Source of the DNA: Clostridiales bacterium Firm_08
GTDB taxonomy: Bacteria; Bacillota; Clostridia; Oscillospirales; QAKW01
DNA length: 38,699 nucleotides
NCBI GenBank assembly: GCA_001604045.1
Contig: LVAN01000017.1
Coordinates: 1-38,699 of the forward strand
Direction of reading: 5' to 3'
A model generated the notes under the pieces. It searched no databases. It saw only the letters and a program-made list of their open reading frames with translations, and was not told the origin of the DNA. Shown in pieces: positions 1 through 6,126 of this stretch (the first letter of the stretch is position 1; every line of letters starts with the position of its first letter). Made by a program: the position numbers and the translations under genes.

Positions 1-330
1 CGATCAGACAAAGCCGCAAAACGCAGGAAACCTGGCGGTTTTCAAGGCTTTGCGGCAAAGGGTGGCGGAAATTTTACCTTTCAAAACCGCTTTGTCCTTA
101 TCGCGGGTCAGCCAAATACGACCAACGCGTTTTTCGGCGGATATGATAACACTAACATTATACATCTATTGAACAGCAAAAGCAATATTTTTTCAACACG
201 CGGACATACATTTTAAATATAAACAGGTTTGTTTGACGTTCAAGGCCGCGAAAAACCGTCGGGAAACGGTTCCCTGACGGTCAGGTCCCGATCGTGACGC
301 GGACCGCGCGGCCGGAAAAAATCAAAAAAG
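1..330. other. Intergenic region at left edge, structured, no gene seen
   Basis: No convincing coding frame is present. Visible structures are an inverted repeat pairing GCCGCAAA (13-20) with TTTGCGGC (49-56), a hairpin at 256-280 (CCGTC/GACGG and GGGAA/TTCCC, loop ACGG), and a leftward promoter (157-185). Read leftward, the first 150 bases would be a structured 5' leader of a gene lying outside the window. I could not match it to a riboswitch class I know. Confidence 0.5.
157..185 (-). promoter_or_regulatory. Leftward sigma-A-type promoter
   Basis: On the minus strand the sequence reads TTGCTT (180-185), a 17-base spacer, then TATAAT (157-162). It points to the left edge and would start a leader of at least 150 nt before any gene. 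The gene it serves is outside the window. Confidence 0.55.
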
Positions 331-332
331 TA

Positions 333-361
333 TTGACATACGGAAAAAAACAGTGTACTAT
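333..361 (+). promoter_or_regulatory. feo operon promoter
   Basis: TTGACA (333-338), 17-base spacer, TACTAT (356-361): a near-consensus sigma-A promoter. The expected start site, near 368, falls at the edge of the first GTTAGC palindrome (369-384), the usual arrangement for a repressor blocking initiation. Confidence 0.8.
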
Positions 362-368
362 ATAAACG

Positions 369-384
369 GTTAGCGGATGCTAAC
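369..384. promoter_or_regulatory. Operator-like palindrome, copy 1
   Basis: GTTAGC-GGAT-GCTAAC, a perfect 6-bp inverted repeat with a 4-bp spacer, overlapping the expected feo transcription start. The half-site resembles TTAG/CTAA half-sites bound by DtxR/IdeR/MntR-family metalloregulators, but the regulator is inferred from the resemblance and the iron-transport context only. Confidence 0.65.
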
Positions 385-387
385 AAA

Positions 388-410
388 TGAAAGCGCCCGG
401 GGCGCTTTCA
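388..410 (+). promoter_or_regulatory. Perfect 10-bp hairpin in feo leader
   Basis: TGAAAGCGCC (388-397) pairs with GGCGCTTTCA (401-410) around a 3-base CGG loop. It lies between operator copies 1 and 2, in the untranslated leader of feoA. No T-run follows, so it does not look like a standard intrinsic terminator; a leader stabiliser is one possibility. Confidence 0.5.
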
Positions 411-422
411 AAAAGCCAAACA

Positions 423-438
423 GTTAGCGCGTGCTAAC
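423..438. promoter_or_regulatory. Operator-like palindrome, copy 2
   Basis: GTTAGC-GCGT-GCTAAC, same half-sites and spacing as copy 1 but a different spacer, 54 bp downstream. It ends 13 bases before the ribosome binding site of the first feoA. Confidence 0.65.
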
Positions 439-465
439 AAACAGAAAGGCGGGAGGTGATGGGAA

Positions 466-678
466 ATGATGCCGCTTTGTCTGGCGGATACCGGGCGGCC
501 GGTCACGGTGCTTCGTATCGGCGGCGGAGGGGAGATCAAACGCCATCTGGAGGATCTCGGATTTGCCGTGGGCGGTGAAGTGACGGTCGTCAGCACGCTG
601 GCCGGCAACGTCATCGTCAAGGTCAGGGAGAGCCGCGTGGCGATCAGCGAGGCGCTTGCCCGCAAAATTATGGTTTGA
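466..678 (+). CDS. feoA: FeoA-domain ferrous iron transport protein A (first copy)
   Basis: A 70-residue SH3-like FeoA-domain protein. FeoA proteins are small cytosolic partners of the FeoB iron permease. The sequence has the family pattern: an early beta segment (PVTVLRIGGGGEIKRHLEDLGF), a Gly-rich turn leading to VTVVSTLAGNVIVKV, and a closing segment with R-V-A-I-S. The start at 466 is chosen because a strong Shine-Dalgarno, GGAGGTGA, lies at 452-459; an ATG at 469 is a possible alternative. The gene opens the feo operon, directly downstream of the promoter and two operator-like palindromes. The second feoA follows 16 bases after its stop. It diverges from the second copy, so the pair probably has distinct roles, though which one contacts FeoB cannot be told from sequence. 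Confidence 0.9.
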   Translation: MMPLCLADTGRPVTVLRIGGGGEIKRHLEDLGFAVGGEVTVVSTLAGNVIVKVRESRVAISEALARKIMV

Positions 679-694
679 ACGAGGAGGAGAAACA

Positions 695-916
695 ATGAAA
701 ACACTTAAAACGACGGGGATCGGGGAGACGGTCCGGGTGGTGAAACTCCACGGCGAGGGCGCCGTCAGGCGACGCATCATGGATATGGGCATCACCAGGG
801 GCGTGGAGATATACGTTCGCAAGGTCGCGCCGCTGGGCGATCCCGTTGAGATCAAAGTGCGCGGCTACGAACTGTCTCTGCGGAAAGCCGACGCGGAAAT
901 GATAGAGGTGGAATGA
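695..916 (+). CDS. feoA: FeoA-domain ferrous iron transport protein A (second copy)
   Basis: A 73-residue FeoA-domain protein, more canonical than the first copy: TGIGETVRVVKLHGEGAVRR, then RRIMDMGITRGVEIYVRKVAPLGDPVEIKVRGYELSLRK, the typical D-M-G-I-T-G-Y-E-L-S-L-R pattern. The start at 695 is set by the Shine-Dalgarno GGAGG at 683-687; an upstream in-frame ATG at 656 lies inside the first feoA and has no ribosome site. FeoA-type proteins assist or gate FeoB. The third operator-like palindrome sits in the 48-base gap between this gene and feoB, so feoB may be controlled separately from the two feoA genes. Confidence 0.93.
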   Translation: MKTLKTTGIGETVRVVKLHGEGAVRRRIMDMGITRGVEIYVRKVAPLGDPVEIKVRGYELSLRKADAEMIEVE

Positions 917-933
917 TTTTTTTGCGGCTCATT

Positions 934-949
934 GTTAGCGATTGCTAAC
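934..949. promoter_or_regulatory. Operator-like palindrome, copy 3, upstream of feoB
   Basis: GTTAGC-GATT-GCTAAC, matching the two leader copies in half-site and spacing. It ends 15 bases before the feoB start, immediately ahead of the GAAAGGAG ribosome site. No good promoter is evident here, so it may act as a roadblock or an extra binding site inside the operon. Confidence 0.6.
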
Positions 950-964
950 TGAAAGGAGAAAGAT

Positions 965-3448
965 ATGAGTATCAGGATCGCCCTCGCGGGCAACCCGAAC
1001 AGCGGCAAAACGACGCTGTTCAACGCGCTGACCGGTTCCAACCAGTTCGTCGGCAACTGGCCGGGCGTCACTGTGGAGAAAAAGGAAGGGAAACTCAAAA
1101 AGCGGGACGGCGTCATCATCACGGACCTTCCGGGCATCTACTCGCTGTCCCCCTATACGCTGGAGGAGGTCGTGGCGAGGAATTACCTCGTGGGCGAGCG
1201 CCCGGACGTTATCCTCAACATCGTGGACGGCACAAATCTCGAGCGGAACCTGTATCTGACGACCCAACTCACGGAACTCGGCATCCCGGTCGTCGTTGCC
1301 GTCAATATGATGGATATCGTCAGAAAGAACGGCGACAACATCGACGCGGCGGAACTGTCCCGCCAGCTCGGCTGTAAGGTCGTGGAGATCTCGGCGCTGA
1401 AAGGCACCGGCATCAAAGAGGCGGCGCAGGCGGCGATAGACGCCGCGAAAAACGGAAAGACCGTGCCGATGCACACCTTCTCCGGCCCCGTGGAGCACGC
1501 CATCGCGCACATCGAGGAGGCGGCGGTCCACGCCTTGCCGGAGGAACAGCAGCGCTGGTATGCCATCAAAGTGTTCGAACGGGATGAAAAGGTGCTGGAA
1601 ACGCTGCGTCTTGCCAAGGCGGTAGAAGAACACATCGAAAAGGACATCGCCGCGGCGGAGAAAGAACTGGACGATGACGCCGAAAGCATCATCACCGGCG
1701 AGCGGTACGTATATATCGCCTCGGTCATCAAGGCGTGTTACAAAAAGAAAAACACGGCGGCGCTGTCCGCCTCGGACAAGATCGACCGGGTCGTGACCAA
1801 CCGCTGGCTGGGGCTCCCGATCTTCGCGGTCATTATGTTTCTTGTGTATTACGTTTCGATGGTCGGCGTCGGCGCCGCCGCGACGGATTGGACGAACGAC
1901 GGTCTGTTCGGCGACGGCTGGCACCTGTTCGGCATCGGCGCGTCGGCGTATGAGGATCACGCGGAGGCGATCGGCGTTTTAAACGGCTACGCGGACGCGA
2001 CGGAAAACGTAACGCTTGCCGCGGCGCTTGACAGTGAGGCGGAGGACTACGATCCGTCCGCCGCCGTCCGTGCGGTCGGGGCGGCGGCCGCGGCGATCGG
2101 CGATGATGAGACGTTCACCTATCAGACGGAGGACGAGGAAACGCTGGAGACGGGCGAGGAGACCGTCACCGGCGCCGATGTTAAGGAAGCGGCGGCGCTG
2201 TTCGCCGAAAATCTGGGCAAGGCGGATGATCCCGCCGAATTCGGCGTGTGGGTGCCGGGCATCCCGGTACTGCTCGGCGATCTGCTGGAAAAGATCGGCA
2301 CCGCCGACTGGCTGAGCGGGCTGATCCTTGACGGCATCGTCGCCGGCGTCGGCGCGGTGCTGGGATTTGTGCCGCAGATGCTGGTGCTGTTCCTGTTCCT
2401 CGCCTTCCTGGAAGCCTGCGGCTATATGTCCCGTATCGCTTTCGTACTGGACCGGATATTCCGCAAGTTCGGTCTGTCCGGAAAATCCTTTATCCCGATG
2501 CTGGTCGGCACCGGCTGCGGCATCCCCGGCATCATGGCGTCGCGCACCATAGAGAATGAACGCGACCGGCGGATGACCATCATGACGACCACCTTCATCC
2601 CCTGCGGCGCGAAGGTGCCCTTCATCGCGATGATCGCGGGCGCGATATTCGGCGGCAGCGCGTGGGTGGCGACGAGCGCGTACTTCATCGGTATGGCGGC
2701 GATCATCGTTTCCGGCGTCATGCTGAAAAAGACGAAAATGTTCGCGGGCGATCCCGCGCCCTTTGTGATGGAACTGCCCGCCTATCATCTGCCGACCGTC
2801 GGCAACGTACTGCGTTCGATGTGGGAGAGAGGCTGGTCCTTCATCAAAAAAGCGGGCACCATCATCCTGCTCTCCACCGTCGTCGTGTGGTTCCTTTCCT
2901 TTTTCGGATGGGCGGACGGGACGTTCGGGATGCTGGAGGAGGATCAGCTCGACGCCTCGATCCTCGCAAAGATCGGACAGGGCGTCGCCTGGATATTCGC
3001 GCCGCTCGGCTGGGGCAACTGGCAGGCGGCGGTGGCGTCGGTCACCGGGCTTGTCGCCAAGGAAAACATCGTCGGCACGATGGGCATACTGTACGGTTCG
3101 GGCGAGATTTCCGCCTGGCAGGCGCTGGCGCAGCATTTCACCGCGATCACCGGGTTTTCCTTCCTGGTGTTCAATCTGCTTTGCGCGCCGTGTTTCGCGG
3201 CGATCGGCGCCATCAGGCGGGAGATGAACAGCCGTAAATGGACGTGGTTCGCCATCGGCTATCAATGCGGTTTCGCGTATCTGATCGCGATGATGATCCG
3301 GTATTTCGGGGATCTCTTTACCGGCAACATCACCGGCGCGGGCGGCGTGATCGGGCTTGCCGCCTCTGCCGCGGCGCTTTGCGGAATGATATATATGCTG
3401 TTCTTTAAAAAGTACACCGAGGCGACCAAACTTACGAAAAAGATATAA
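965..3448 (+). CDS. feoB: Ferrous iron transporter FeoB
   Basis: An 827-residue GTP-driven Fe(II) permease of the cytoplasmic membrane. The N-terminal G domain shows G1 GNPNSGKTT (residues 9-17), G3 DLPG (54-57) and G4 NMMD (114-117), followed by a helical spacer domain. The membrane part begins near residue 280 with NRWLGLPIF and carries the conserved gate segments (GCGIPGIMASRTIENERDRR and CGAKVPF). A soluble Ala/Glu/Asp-rich insertion of about 130 residues (roughly 305-435) lies between the first and second membrane segments and accounts for the large size; clostridial FeoB proteins often have an insert here. The ribosome site GAAAGGAG precedes the ATG. It is followed after 13 bases by the small Cys-rich partner. 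Expected to respond to iron through the palindromes upstream. Confidence 0.97.
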   Translation: MSIRIALAGNPNSGKTTLFNALTGSNQFVGNWPGVTVEKKEGKLKKRDGVIITDLPGIYSLSPYTLEEVVARNYLVGERPDVILNIVDGTNLERNLYLTTQLTELGIPVVVAVNMMDIVRKNGDNIDAAELSRQLGCKVVEISALKGTGIKEAAQAAIDAAKNGKTVPMHTFSGPVEHAIAHIEEAAVHALPEEQQRWYAIKVFERDEKVLETLRLAKAVEEHIEKDIAAAEKELDDDAESIITGERYVYIASVIKACYKKKNTAALSASDKIDRVVTNRWLGLPIFAVIMFLVYYVSMVGVGAAATDWTNDGLFGDGWHLFGIGASAYEDHAEAIGVLNGYADATENVTLAAALDSEAEDYDPSAAVRAVGAAAAAIGDDETFTYQTEDEETLETGEETVTGADVKEAAALFAENLGKADDPAEFGVWVPGIPVLLGDLLEKIGTADWLSGLILDGIVAGVGAVLGFVPQMLVLFLFLAFLEACGYMSRIAFVLDRIFRKFGLSGKSFIPMLVGTGCGIPGIMASRTIENERDRRMTIMTTTFIPCGAKVPFIAMIAGAIFGGSAWVATSAYFIGMAAIIVSGVMLKKTKMFAGDPAPFVMELPAYHLPTVGNVLRSMWERGWSFIKKAGTIILLSTVVVWFLSFFGWADGTFGMLEEDQLDASILAKIGQGVAWIFAPLGWGNWQAAVASVTGLVAKENIVGTMGILYGSGEISAWQALAQHFTAITGFSFLVFNLLCAPCFAAIGAIRREMNSRKWTWFAIGYQCGFAYLIAMMIRYFGDLFTGNITGAGGVIGLAASAAALCGMIYMLFFKKYTEATKLTKKI

Positions 3449-3461
3449 AGAAGGGATCTGT

Positions 3462-3635
3462 ATGGTACACTGGATCGCGGAAAACGGCGCTTCCGTCGTT
3501 GTGGGCGCGGTTCTCGTCCTCATTGTGGCGGGTATCCTTTACGGACGCCTTAAGGCGCGCCGCGCCGGCAAAAGCACCTGCGGCTGCGGGTGCGACGGCT
3601 GCCCGATGAGCGGGACCTGCCGCGGAAAAGAATAA
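3462..3635 (+). CDS. FeoB-associated Cys-rich membrane protein
   Basis: A 57-residue protein. It has one N-terminal membrane segment (residues about 9-27, ASVVVGAVLVLIVAGILY), a basic stretch, and a cysteine cluster CGCGCDGCPMSGTC (residues 40-53), the layout of the FeoB-associated Cys-rich family found after feoB in Firmicutes. The start at 3462 has an AAGGGA ribosome site just after the feoB stop. The cysteines may bind iron or another metal during transport; that role is inference. It is the last gene of the feo operon and is followed four bases later by the terminator. Confidence 0.88.
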   Translation: MVHWIAENGASVVVGAVLVLIVAGILYGRLKARRAGKSTCGCGCDGCPMSGTCRGKE

Positions 3636-3639
3636 TAGG

Positions 3640-3671
3640 AAACCGGCTCTCTTGTACAAGAGAGCCGGTTT
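3640..3671. terminator. Feo terminator stem-loop, left copy
   Basis: A long self-complementary hairpin with arms AACCGGCTCTCTTG and CAAGAGAGCCGGTT around a TA centre. An identical copy lies at 3940-3970, on the other side of the 268-bp element. It sits between the convergent feo operon (+) and phosphatase gene (-), so the ancestral single copy was probably a bidirectional terminator. Confidence 0.8.
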
Positions 3672-3939
3672 CAGCGTGTCAAAGAACCTCTTTGACACGC
3701 TGACAGACTGCAAAAAAGGAAGTTGCATTGCACCGAGCCGTTCTCGTCGGCGTACGTGGGTACGGTAGAGAGCGGATCGGTGGAAAACAGAGAAAAGCCT
3801 TGCAGAGCAAGGCTTCCTTGATTGAGAACATTTGTTTTCCTCTGTTTTGATTTTAGATCTTGAGCTTTACTGAAAAACGAAACTGTTTGAAATTTTGTTT
3901 CTGTTTCTCTGTGGTGAAACGACTTTTTTGACAGTCTGG
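3672..3939 (-). mobile_element. 268-bp terminator-inserted repeat element, copy A (MITE-like)
   Basis: A noncoding element nearly identical in its conserved blocks to 16602-16869, in the opposite orientation. It has terminal inverted repeats CAGACTGCAAAAAAGG (3704-3719) and CTTTTTTGACAGTCTG (3923-3938). Outside the left repeat is a 14-bp-stem hairpin (3672-3702) also present in copy B. Inside are a stem with arms 3731-3745 and 3768-3782 around a small hairpin CGTAC-GTGG-GTACG (3751-3764), and an AAGCCTTG/CAAGGCTT hairpin (3794-3814). It carries no transposase. The terminator hairpin on each side is a perfect direct duplicate. Ends and palindrome targeting are reminiscent of IS1182-type elements, which is a guess from memory, so an IS-derived miniature element is the best reading. 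Confidence 0.8.
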
Positions 3940-3970
3940 AACCGGCTCTCTTGTACAAGAGAGCCGGTTT
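3940..3970. terminator. Feo/phosphatase terminator stem-loop, right copy
   Basis: Exact repeat of the hairpin at 3640-3670, one base before the phosphatase stop codon (3972). Read leftward it would terminate the phosphatase transcript before it enters the repeat element. Confidence 0.8.
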
Positions 3971-3971
3971 A

Positions 3972-4622
3972 TTATACTTCTGTCAGCGCGGCGGGGAGAT
4001 CCCGCGGGTCGTCAAGGATGACCGACGCGCCGTTTTGTTCGAGATCGGCGCGGTCGCGAAATCCCCAGGTGACGCCGACGGTATACAGCCCGGCGGCAAC
4101 GCCGGTGCGAACGTCGATGGAGGAGTCGCCGACGAACGCCGCCTCCGCCCGGGAGGCGCCGAGCCGCGGCAGGATGTCCAGCGCCGCCGCGGGATCGGGT
4201 TTGAGCGCGTGGCGGCCGTCGTCCCCCTGCACGATATCGAAAATTCCGGGGAAAAACTTTTCCACAATGGCGAGAGCGGGACCCTGCGGTTTGTTGGTCA
4301 GTACCGCCAGCCGCACGCCCCGCGCCCTGAGCGCGGCGAGCGCCTCGGGGATGCCGTCATAGGGCGCGAGTTTGTAGATCGGACAGGCGTTGTACGCCTC
4401 GCTGTAAGAGGTAAAGATCTCGTCGAAGCGGGAGGTGTCCCCGCTCTCCCGCAGACTGCGCTCGATCAGGCTTTTCGCGCCGTCGCCGGTGAACCGGCGC
4501 ACCGCGTCCCGCGATATTTCCCGCCGTCCGAAACGGCGGAGCGTCAGATTGACGAGATGCGTAAGGTCTGTCAGCGTGTCGACCAGCGTGCCGTCCATAT
4601 CGAAAATTACGGCTTTGATCAT
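3972..4622 (-). CDS. HAD-superfamily phosphatase (phosphoglycolate phosphatase-like)
   Basis: A 216-residue cytosolic hydrolase of the HAD superfamily, Gph/PGP-like branch. Motif I is FDMDGTLVDT with catalytic Asp8 and Asp10; a helical cap follows (residues about 15-80); motif II is LTNKP; the motif III lysine is in ALKPDP; motif IV is GDSSID. Length fits the phosphoglycolate phosphatase group, but substrate cannot be read from sequence. The start codon overlaps the stop of the upstream lipoprotein gene by four bases (ATGA), so the two are translationally coupled. The gene runs convergently into the feo operon across the duplicated terminator and repeat element. Confidence 0.9.
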   Translation of the reverse strand: MIKAVIFDMDGTLVDTLTDLTHLVNLTLRRFGRREISRDAVRRFTGDGAKSLIERSLRESGDTSRFDEIFTSYSEAYNACPIYKLAPYDGIPEALAALRARGVRLAVLTNKPQGPALAIVEKFFPGIFDIVQGDDGRHALKPDPAAALDILPRLGASRAEAAFVGDSSIDVRTGVAAGLYTVGVTWGFRDRADLEQNGASVILDDPRDLPAALTEV

Positions 4623-5314
4623 TTGAAGTTTGCCTCCACGTAGGTATCTGTGACGATGGTGCCTTTTTCTCCCTCATAGACCGCGTTTTCCTCGTCGTGG
4701 ATGTGGATGCCGGTCAGAAAGCCGTTCTCGATGGTATAGACGCGGGTGTGCGTGGTGATGATGCGCTTGAGTTTAGTCGTGTTTTTGATGGAAAGAGAGG
4801 TCAGTTTATCGGGATGGAAGGCGACGGTGATCACCGTTTTGCCGTCCGCCGTCTCCGAGCGGATATCCGCGACGGACGCCTCATGGAATTTGAAATTGGC
4901 GTCCATACGGAACAGCGTCAGATTGGATATGGGGTTGGTGCTGTGGGAAAGGTAGTTGCCGAACTCGTTGTTTTCCGTGCCGTCGGCGGCGTACACCTTT
5001 CCGTCTTTCGTCTCGTATTTGTCGGTGACGTTTCCGTCCTCGTCCAGCGCGGTAAAGACAAAACCCTCACTGCCGTCCCCGGCGACGGTATAGTCGTAAG
5101 TATACCGCTCCGTCACGGTCTTGTGCTGAATGGCGGCGTCCTCGCAGACGACGCGGACGTCGTAGTGTCCGGCGGTCTGCGTGATATTCTGCCGCACGGC
5201 GTCAAGGTAAGCGGTCTTTGCCGCCTCCGTCGCCGCTGTCTTTTCATAGCCCACATCGGCGCAGCCGGAAAACAGCAGCAGCACCGTGATCGCGATACAA
5301 ATCATCTTTTTCAT
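4619..5314 (-). CDS. Putative lipoprotein of unknown function
   Basis: A 231-residue predicted lipoprotein: MKKM, hydrophobic stretch, then lipobox LLFSGC with the lipid-modified Cys near residue 18. The mature part is rich in beta-forming segments with a regular pattern (YTYDYTVAGDGSEGFVFTALDEDG, then AHTR-type strands near the C terminus), suggesting a surface beta-sheet domain, but I do not recognise the family. The start at 5314 is preferred to a GTG three codons upstream because GGGGTGA is well placed as its ribosome site. It has its own promoter (5332-5360) and is coupled to the downstream phosphatase gene by a four-base overlap. Confidence 0.8.
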   Translation of the reverse strand: MKKMICIAITVLLLFSGCADVGYEKTAATEAAKTAYLDAVRQNITQTAGHYDVRVVCEDAAIQHKTVTERYTYDYTVAGDGSEGFVFTALDEDGNVTDKYETKDGKVYAADGTENNEFGNYLSHSTNPISNLTLFRMDANFKFHEASVADIRSETADGKTVITVAFHPDKLTSLSIKNTTKLKRIITTHTRVYTIENGFLTGIHIHDEENAVYEGEKGTIVTDTYVEANFK

Positions 5315-5331
5315 TTTTATCACCCCATGAT

Positions 5332-5360
5332 ATTATAAAAGATTTTGTGGAAAAATACAA
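5332..5360 (-). promoter_or_regulatory. Promoter for the leftward lipoprotein-phosphatase pair
   Basis: On the minus strand: TTGTAT (5355-5360), 17-base spacer, TATAAT (5332-5337). It overlaps the upstream region of the divergent lipoprotein gene at 5396, so the two promoters occupy the same 50 bp. Confidence 0.7.
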
Positions 5361-5367
5361 TACGATA

Positions 5368-5376
5368 TGGTAAAAT
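5368..5376 (+). promoter_or_regulatory. Extended -10 promoter for rightward lipoprotein
   Basis: TGGTAAAAT within GATATGGTAAAATA. The same 14 bases occur upstream of the lipoprotein gene at 17542. The -35 region is weak (TGGAAA about 17 bases upstream), as expected for extended -10 promoters. Confidence 0.55.
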
Positions 5377-5395
5377 AAATCAAGAGGTGATAAAA

Positions 5396-5872
5396 ATGAA
5401 AAAAGTGTTGGCGATCTTTTTGTGCGCGGCGCTGCTGCTGGCGGGCTGCGCTTACGATAAGGACCACGACGGCGGCTACAAACCGCGGGGCGGCGATCTG
5501 CCCACGACGGCGACGGCGGAAAAGGACAGCGCGGCGTTCGTCGCGGCGGCGCTGATCGAGGCGGGGCAGGTCGCCAGAGACGTTTACGAACTGCGCCCCG
5601 TCGGGGACGCGCTGGAGGCGGTGTATCTGCGCACCAACGGCGTCGGCGTTGAGATCTACAAGTACGCCGAGGACAGCGAAACGCTGGCTTATGTGCGCAA
5701 AAACGGGAAATATCCCCTGCGGGACGACGCGGGGACGCTGCTGGCGGAAAAGCGGGCGGCGACCAACGGCCACTTTGTGCTGATGATCCCGAAGGATGAA
5801 AACAGCAAGGGTGAGGATATCACCAAACTCAACGATAGGCTGGAACAGCGCTTTTTGGAACTGGAACTTTAA
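5396..5872 (+). CDS. Small putative lipoprotein
   Basis: A 158-residue predicted lipoprotein: MKKVLAIFLCAALLLAGC gives a clear signal and lipobox (LAGC, Cys18). A short charged linker is followed by a compact alpha/beta domain (residues about 45-158): FVAAALIEAGQVARDVYELRP, VYLRTNGVGVEIYKY, and a C-terminal HFVLMIPKD strand and helix. This resembles a small ferredoxin-like substrate-binding fold, but the family is not recognised. The start at 5396 is chosen for the GAGGTGA ribosome site (5384-5390); an in-frame upstream start lacks one. It is divergent from the lipoprotein at 5314 and is followed by a repeat-rich intergenic region. Confidence 0.8.
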   Translation: MKKVLAIFLCAALLLAGCAYDKDHDGGYKPRGGDLPTTATAEKDSAAFVAAALIEAGQVARDVYELRPVGDALEAVYLRTNGVGVEIYKYAEDSETLAYVRKNGKYPLRDDAGTLLAEKRAATNGHFVLMIPKDENSKGEDITKLNDRLEQRFLELEL

Positions 5873-5930
5873 ACCGCGTGAGCGGTATGGGTTTCGTGCC
5901 GCTCGCCTTGCCGGAACAAAATCTTTCTTG

Positions 5931-6047
5931 CCTTCCTCTGACGAGGAAGGTGGACCGGCGGCGAAGCCCATCGGGACGGAAGGAGAGATAACGAAACATA
6001 TCATTGGCGGTATCTCTCCCTCAGTCAGCTCCCTCGTCAGAGGGAGC
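5931..6047. repeat. Palindromic intergenic repeat with paired hairpins
   Basis: Two hairpins bracket the element: CCTTCCTC-TGAC-GAGGAAGG (5931-5950) and GCTCCCTC-GTCA-GAGGGAGC (6028-6047), with reverse-complementary loops. An inner pair, GGAGAGATA (5982-5990) with TATCTCTCC (6011-6019), makes the whole unit roughly self-complementary. The style (CTCAGTCAGCTCCCTCG) matches a repeat type I recall from many high-GC clostridial genomes; it probably spreads without coding capacity. Confidence 0.65.
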
Positions 6048-6126
6048 CGAGGAAAACGTCTGTCACATCGGGAGCCCTACAAAAAACCATTCTGTGACGG
6101 GCGTGTGATTGAAAGGAGAAAAGAAA

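Noticed and set aside
1-150. Known riboswitch in the leftward leader (c-di-GMP, T-box, ZTP, Moco considered)
   Set aside because: Short resemblances (GCAAAGCC, GGGTGGCGG) do not extend to the full consensus of any class I can recall; left as an unassigned leader.
3671-3958. A 95-codon open frame on the minus strand in element copy A, with a matching 95-codon frame in copy B (16582-16869)
   Set aside because: The two frames share about half their residues, but the differences fall in paired stem arms and change amino acids while keeping base pairing. There is no ribosome site, and both frames read through terminator hairpins. Conserved nucleic-acid structure explains the similarity better.
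3640-3970. Group IIC intron remnant (these also insert at terminators)
   Set aside because: No domain V-like AGC-catalytic hairpin is visible, and intron insertion would not duplicate the whole stem-loop on both sides.
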